Position numbers and translations under genes: made by a program. A stretch of 34,614 nucleotides of DNA. It comes from Actinomycetes bacterium. Its GTDB lineage: Bacteria; Actinomycetota; Acidimicrobiia; Acidimicrobiales; Acidimicrobilacustridaceae. Shown piece by piece: positions 30,691-34,614 of this stretch. The notes beneath the pieces were generated by a model that saw nothing but the letters and a program-made list of their open reading frames with translations, was not told the DNA's origin and searched no databases. The stretch covers positions 1 to 34,614 of the forward strand of contig JAKOVR010000195.1 of assembly GCA_029782025.1 (NCBI GenBank), read 5' to 3'. Position 1 is the stretch's first letter, and every line of letters begins with the position of its first letter.

Positions 30691-31713
30691 GTGGCCACCC
30701 TGAAGACCCGCCTCAGCGAGCTCGGCACCGCCCTCGGCCTGGTGTTCGACCCGGCCGCACCGTGGCCCGACGCCCTCCTCGCCGCCGAGCTCCCCGGCAT
30801 CGACCGGTCCCAGTGGTGGCCCGTGATCGAGCCCGTGGCCACCGGTCCCCACACCGCCGACCGCGACCTGCTCCTCCGGGCCCTCGACAACGGGCGGGCC
30901 TTCCGACAGGTGGTGCTGCGCCGGGCCCCCCGCTCGGTGCTGTGGAGCGGGGGCGGCCGGTCCGTCTGGTCCTCCGACATCCCCCGCGACCTCACCATCG
31001 ACGACGTGTACTTCGTGCAGGCCAAGTACGACTCCACCTGCGTGCTCAACACCGCGCCGAGCAACCTCGTCGACGAGCTCCTGAGCGACGACACGGTCGC
31101 CCACCGGCCGAGCTGGTACGAGGAGGTCGCGCCGCGCGAGCTGCAGGCCTACTACCGGGAGGTCCGCCTCCGATCTGGCCTCGAGCACCTCCCGGCCGAC
31201 GTCCGCCTCCTCGACGCCACGCACCGGGCCGACCTGAAGGCGGTCATGCGTACCGACTCGGCCCCGGCCTTCGCCTCGTCCGAGCAGGCGGCCTACGCCG
31301 AGCTGTGTCGGGCCGTGTCGTTGGAGACGGCGCTCCGGTGGCGGCACCGGCTCACCCATGCCTCCCCCACCCTCACCACGCAGTTGCTCTTCCGGATGCT
31401 CCGCATCGCCGGCGGCCCCTACTGGCTGCTCGGCACCGACACGGCCACCCCGCTGCGGCTGGCCGTCACCGATACGCGCACCTGGCGGGACCGCTTCGAG
31501 TGCCGGCGCCTGGTGGTGACGGCGGCCCAGGCCGGGCAGCCCCAGGTGGAGTGGCGGGCCGAGGTCGTCGAGCGGGGCTCCCGCCAGGTCCGTCTCGTCG
31601 AGGGCTACTGCGAGCTGCGCTGGTCGCACGGCAAGCTCCAGGGACACCCCGAGTGCAAGGTCCAGGTACGCACCCCCCTGCCCGACCTGCCCGGCTACGA
31701 CCCGATGACCTGA
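30691..31713 (+). CDS. 340-residue protein, possible D...QxK nuclease
   Basis: The product has no signal peptide or membrane helix and no recognised full-length family. A stretch at about residues 80-125 has SSDIPRDLTIDDVYFVQAKYD, read here as D96 followed after 14 residues by Q110-A-K112. This resembles the D...QxK variant of PD-(D/E)XK nucleases found in Mrr-type enzymes. The rest is rich in Arg, Trp and Tyr, as in DNA-binding proteins. GAGG (30679-30682), partly inside the stop codon of the gene before, lies eight bases before GTG 30691. Position next to a DNA methyltransferase makes a restriction-like role plausible. The motif match is weak and unconfirmed. Confidence 0.75.
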   Translation: MATLKTRLSELGTALGLVFDPAAPWPDALLAAELPGIDRSQWWPVIEPVATGPHTADRDLLLRALDNGRAFRQVVLRRAPRSVLWSGGGRSVWSSDIPRDLTIDDVYFVQAKYDSTCVLNTAPSNLVDELLSDDTVAHRPSWYEEVAPRELQAYYREVRLRSGLEHLPADVRLLDATHRADLKAVMRTDSAPAFASSEQAAYAELCRAVSLETALRWRHRLTHASPTLTTQLLFRMLRIAGGPYWLLGTDTATPLRLAVTDTRTWRDRFECRRLVVTAAQAGQPQVEWRAEVVERGSRQVRLVEGYCELRWSHGKLQGHPECKVQVRTPLPDLPGYDPMT

Positions 31714-31724
31714 CCCCTTCCGTC

Positions 31725-31752
31725 GCCGCCACCGCTGTGCCAGAGTGGCGGC
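31725..31752 (+). terminator. hairpin after the 340-residue gene
   Basis: GCCGCCAC (31725-31732) and GTGGCGGC (31745-31752) pair perfectly around a 12-base loop, starting 12 bases after the stop codon. No U-tract follows. It may end the transcript of the methyltransferase unit. The rest of the 136-base gap holds the ribosome site of the next gene. Confidence 0.5.
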
Positions 31753-31849
31753 CTCGGGGCAACGCGACCCGCCCCTCGCCCGTTCGACCCGGGCGCCCGG
31801 TCGTCTCCACCGTTCCGCCGGCTCACCGGCACCACGCACCGGAGGCGAC

Positions 31850-32902
31850 ATGCCCGCACCTGCTCCCCCCACGCCCTGCAGCCCCGAGCTGCTCGAGCTC
31901 ATCGCCGACCGCGCCGAGCTGCTCCTCGACGCCGACCCCGACGCCCCGGCCGTCGCCTTCGGCGTCCACGACCTCGACGACGAGGGGCTGTCCTGGTCGA
32001 TCCTTCCCCTTCCCGCCGTCGACCCGCTCGACCACCTGATCGGGTTCACCGCGCCGCCGTCGTGGGTGGCGTTCGGCGTGGCCATCCGCGGGTGGGCCCG
32101 CACCATCGACGGCCATGGGTCGCTCGGCCCCCGGCGTCCCGGATCGCCCCGTGGCCGGTCCGCACCGACGCCGAACCCGTTCACCGCGGCCGTGGAGCGC
32201 AACCACGGCCGGGCCCGGATCCGTGTGGTGTTCCTCGTGGGGCGTGACGGCTGGTCGGCCAGCACCCTCCACCTCGACGGCGGGGCCCGCGAGGTGCGGC
32301 GCCACGACGGCCTCGGCGACGAGGGCCGAGTCAGCGACTTCTGCCGGCGGGTGCTCGGGCTCCCCACCCACCCGCCCGCCGCCGACGTGCGGTCGCTCTT
32401 CGCCGTGCTCTGGGTCCAGACGCTGCTGAGCCGCTTCGCCACCGCCGGCGAGATCACCATGGCGGCCGACGCCACGGGCCTGCACCCCTGGGCCGAGGGC
32501 CACCTCGATGCACCGTTCCTGTGCGCGGCGTCGCACCACCTCGCCTTCAAGGTCTGGCCGGCCGTGCTCGACCAGTTGCCACGGCAGCGCTTCGACCATC
32601 GGCCCGATGCCCGCGCCGTGCGGGCGGCGCTGCTCGAACGCACCGAGGTGCTGGCCGAGGCCCTCCCGTGGGAGCGCATGCGGGAATGGCTGGCGAGCTC
32701 GGACATCCCCATGCTCGGCCTCTCGCCCGCCGACGCCGCATGGCACGACGCCGGCTCGTTCAGCCGAGCCGTGCTGGAGGGCGCCCCACCGGCCTCGGTC
32801 TGGCTGGACCAGGCCGCCCCGGACCTCCCCCGCCGCCTTGCCCGCCAGATCGCCTTCGTGCTGCGGGTGTGGGAGCAACAGGGCGCGGCGACGTGCAACT
32901 GA
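31850..32902 (+). CDS. 350-residue hypothetical protein
   Basis: ATG 31850 has GGAGG six bases upstream. The protein has no signal peptide or membrane helix and no domain that can be named. It shows alternating alpha/beta segments, including WVAFGVAIRGWARTID, RIRVVFLVGRDGWSAS and LFAVLWVQTLLSRF, and Trp-rich stretches. The C-terminal third is helical and Arg-rich. It follows a hairpin after the putative restriction-like gene and precedes xylB by 32 bases, so it could belong with either. The gene was extended no further upstream, because the upstream frame is low-complexity and the ribosome site is strong. Its base composition matches its neighbours. Confidence 0.78.
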   Translation: MPAPAPPTPCSPELLELIADRAELLLDADPDAPAVAFGVHDLDDEGLSWSILPLPAVDPLDHLIGFTAPPSWVAFGVAIRGWARTIDGHGSLGPRRPGSPRGRSAPTPNPFTAAVERNHGRARIRVVFLVGRDGWSASTLHLDGGAREVRRHDGLGDEGRVSDFCRRVLGLPTHPPAADVRSLFAVLWVQTLLSRFATAGEITMAADATGLHPWAEGHLDAPFLCAASHHLAFKVWPAVLDQLPRQRFDHRPDARAVRAALLERTEVLAEALPWERMREWLASSDIPMLGLSPADAAWHDAGSFSRAVLEGAPPASVWLDQAAPDLPRRLARQIAFVLRVWEQQGAATCN

Positions 32903-32934
32903 CCGGCGGGTCCGCCGGGCGCGAAGCTGGCGCC

Positions 32935-34392
32935 ATGCCCCTCGTCCTCGGCGTCGACTCCTCGACCCAGTCCACCAAGGTGGAGCTGCGGGACCTCGAC
33001 TCCGGGGCCGTCGTCGCCCGGGGTCGTGCTCCCCACCCCCCCGCCGTCCCGCCGCGGGCCGAGCAGGAGCCGTCGGCCTGGTGGGACGCCCTGGCCGGGG
33101 CCGTGGCCGAGGCCCGGGCCGACGGGGGGTGGGCCCCGGCCGACATCGCCGCCGTCGCCGTCGCCGGCCAGCAGCACGGTCTCGTGCCCGTCGGCGCCGA
33201 CGGGCGCTGGCTGCGGCCGGCCAAGCTGTGGAACGACACCGAGTCGGCCCCGGAAGCGGCGGCGCTGGTCGCCGCGCTGGGCCCGGAGGCGTGGGCCCGG
33301 GCGGCCGGCTCGGTCCCCGTCGCCGCGTTCACGGTCACGAAGGTGGCGTGGCTGGCCGCCCACGAGCCCGCCGTCCACGCCGCCGTGCGCGGCCTCCTCC
33401 TCCCCCACGACTGGCTCACGCGGAAGCTGTGCGGGCGGGCGGTCACCGACCGGGGCGACGCGTCGGGCACCGGCTACTGGTCGCCGGCCGAGGCCGCGTG
33501 GCGGCCGGACCTCCTCGACCTCGCCGCCCCCTGCCCCCACCCCGACGGTTGGGCGGCCACGCTGCCCGAGGTGCTGGGGCCGCTCGAGCCGGCCGGCCCG
33601 CTGCGGGCCGAGGCGGCGGCGCTGGGTCTCGGGCATGCCGCCACGGTCGTGGCGCCGGGCACCGGCGACAACATGGCGGCCGCCCTCGGCATGGGCCTCC
33701 AGCCCGGTGACGTCGCCATCAGCCTCGGCACCTCCGGCACCGTGTACGCCGTCAGCGCCAGCCCGACCGCCGATCCGTCCGGGGCCGTGGCCGGGTTCGC
33801 CGACGCCACGGGCCGCTTCCTCCCGCTGGTGTGCACGCTCAACGCCACGCTCGTCACCGAAGCGATGGCCCGGTGGCTCGGGGTCGACCTCACCGAGCTC
33901 GACCGGCTGGCCGCAGGGGCGCCGGCCGGCGCCGGTGGAGTGGTGGTCGTGCCCTACCTCGGCGGCGAGCGCACCCCCAACCGCCCGGACGCCACCGGGA
34001 CGGTGGCCGGGCTGCGGACGGGCACCAGCCGCGAGGAGCTGGCGCGCGCCGCCTTCGAGGGGGTCACCTGCGGCCTGCTCGACGGGCTCGACGCGCTCGG
34101 CGCCGCCGGGGTGGACACCGGCCGGGGGCGCCTGCTGCTGGTCGGCGGTGGGGCACGGGCGGCGGCCTACCGGCGGGCCGTGGCCGACCTCGCCGCCCGC
34201 CCGGTGGTGCTCCCCGAGGGCGAGGAGCACGTCGCCGCCGGCGCGTGCGTGCAGGCCGCCGCCATGCTCACCGGCACCGCCCCCGAGGCTGTGGCCGCGG
34301 CGTGGTCGCTCGGCGGCGGCACCGAGGTCGCGCCCGACCCGGAGGTCGATGCCGCCGCGGTGCGGGCCGGCTACGCCTCGGCCCGGGGCTGA
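32935..34392 (+). CDS. xylB: xylulokinase (FGGY carbohydrate kinase)
   Basis: The 485-residue protein matches XylB in length and motifs. It begins with the ATP-domain phosphate-1 pattern GVDSSTQSTK. VAGQQHGLVPV is the sugar-side substrate motif. Catalytic-type D245 is in GTGDNMAAALG. GTSGT (265-269) is the second phosphate motif, and GGGAR near the C-terminus is the adenosine motif. It would phosphorylate D-xylulose to D-xylulose 5-phosphate for the pentose phosphate pathway. ATG 32935 is chosen by family start. The ribosome site is weak. No xylose isomerase or transporter is adjacent, so the true sugar is not certain, and other FGGY kinases share these motifs. Confidence 0.9.
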   Translation: MPLVLGVDSSTQSTKVELRDLDSGAVVARGRAPHPPAVPPRAEQEPSAWWDALAGAVAEARADGGWAPADIAAVAVAGQQHGLVPVGADGRWLRPAKLWNDTESAPEAAALVAALGPEAWARAAGSVPVAAFTVTKVAWLAAHEPAVHAAVRGLLLPHDWLTRKLCGRAVTDRGDASGTGYWSPAEAAWRPDLLDLAAPCPHPDGWAATLPEVLGPLEPAGPLRAEAAALGLGHAATVVAPGTGDNMAAALGMGLQPGDVAISLGTSGTVYAVSASPTADPSGAVAGFADATGRFLPLVCTLNATLVTEAMARWLGVDLTELDRLAAGAPAGAGGVVVVPYLGGERTPNRPDATGTVAGLRTGTSREELARAAFEGVTCGLLDGLDALGAAGVDTGRGRLLLVGGGARAAAYRRAVADLAARPVVLPEGEEHVAAGACVQAAAMLTGTAPEAVAAAWSLGGGTEVAPDPEVDAAAVRAGYASARG

Positions 34393-34404
34393 CCGCCCCG
34401 CCGG

Positions 34405-34410
34405 TAGCGT
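34405..34410 (+). promoter_or_regulatory. -10 box of the last, partial gene
   Basis: TAGCGT lies 13 bases after the xylB stop and would give a leader of about 195 bases to ATG 34612. A second TANNNT hexamer, TAGCCT, occurs at 34452-34457 and could be an alternative. Confidence 0.35.
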
Positions 34411-34460
34411 GCGTCAGTGTCACTCTGGTCGTCGTCCGGGGGCTTGGCTCGTAGCCTGCC

Positions 34461-34517
34461 TGTCCTTCGTGGACAACATGCTTTCTGCCGGCCCCTGGAC
34501 GCGCGGAACCGGCCGGC
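34461..34517 (+). other. two hairpins in a long 5' leader
   Basis: TGTCC (34461-34465) and GGACA (34471-34475) form a stem around TTCGT. GCCGGCC (34487-34493) and GGCCGGC (34511-34517) pair across 17 bases. The leader runs to ATG 34612 and holds no reading frame of note. It may be a structured regulatory RNA. Confidence 0.4.
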
Positions 34518-34611
34518 GTGGCTTGATAGGAGCGTGGCATCGCCCCCACTGAGGTGTGCCCACCGACCGGTCCCGTCTCTTCCACTCGTTCAAGTGAAAG
34601 GTGACGTGAAC

Positions 34612-34614
34612 ATG
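34612..34614 (+). CDS. start codon of a gene continuing beyond the window
   Basis: The window ends with ATG preceded by AAAGG (34597-34601) and a ten-base spacer, which looks like a ribosome site. Only the start codon is present, so the product cannot be named. Confidence 0.5.

Noticed and set aside
1..34614. CRISPR arrays, tRNA or rRNA genes, insertion sequences
   Set aside because: No regularly spaced repeats, tRNA-like cloverleaf, rRNA segment or transposase was recognised on either strand.

Overview
The window is about 34.6 kb of very GC-rich DNA with dense coding, frequent GTG starts, TANNNT-type -10 boxes and several apparently leaderless genes. The gene content (type VII secretion ATPase and WXG100 proteins, a WS/DGAT acyltransferase, an actinobacterial EF-G-like protein, PhoH2 and many lipoproteins) points to an actinobacterium. 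A member of the Acidimicrobiia fits best, but that is inference. No tRNA, rRNA, CRISPR array or insertion sequence was found.

Region 1 (1-12005) is a type VII-like secretion locus. A truncated membrane-anchored protein runs off the left edge. It diverges from an ECF sigma factor followed at once by a 1487-residue FHA-FtsK/SpoIIIE ATPase of EccC/EssC type. On the other strand lie an EspG-like protein, a 72-residue protein, a canonical WXG100 protein, a WXG variant, a 604-residue low-complexity putative substrate, a DcrB/LpqN-like protein and an EF-G-like GTPase. No eccB, eccD, eccE or mycP gene is visible here.

Region 2 (12127-25380) looks like a cell-envelope modification locus. It holds a WS/DGAT acyltransferase, two acyltransferase-3/SGNH proteins, a very long GT-C glycosyltransferase fused to a sulfatase/phosphoglycerol-transferase-like domain, a lipoprotein sulfatase coupled to an LDPG-type small membrane protein, and three paralogous small lipoproteins spaced among the big enzymes. 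A 26-bp hairpin separates the convergent genes near 23.06 kb.

Region 3 (25623-28050) carries phoH2 (PIN plus PhoH ATPase) and a two-domain lipoprotein.

Region 4 (28104-32902) is a co-directional run: a DEDDy-type exonuclease, a DNA methyltransferase with an extra nuclease-like C-terminal domain, a 106-residue protein, a 340-residue protein with a possible D...QxK nuclease motif, and a 350-residue unknown. The first three are arranged so that the TAG stop of one gene forms the start of the -10 box of the next. This run is the best candidate for an undescribed nucleic-acid modification or defence system.

The window ends with a xylulokinase (xylB) and a long, possibly structured leader before the start codon of a gene that continues beyond the right edge.
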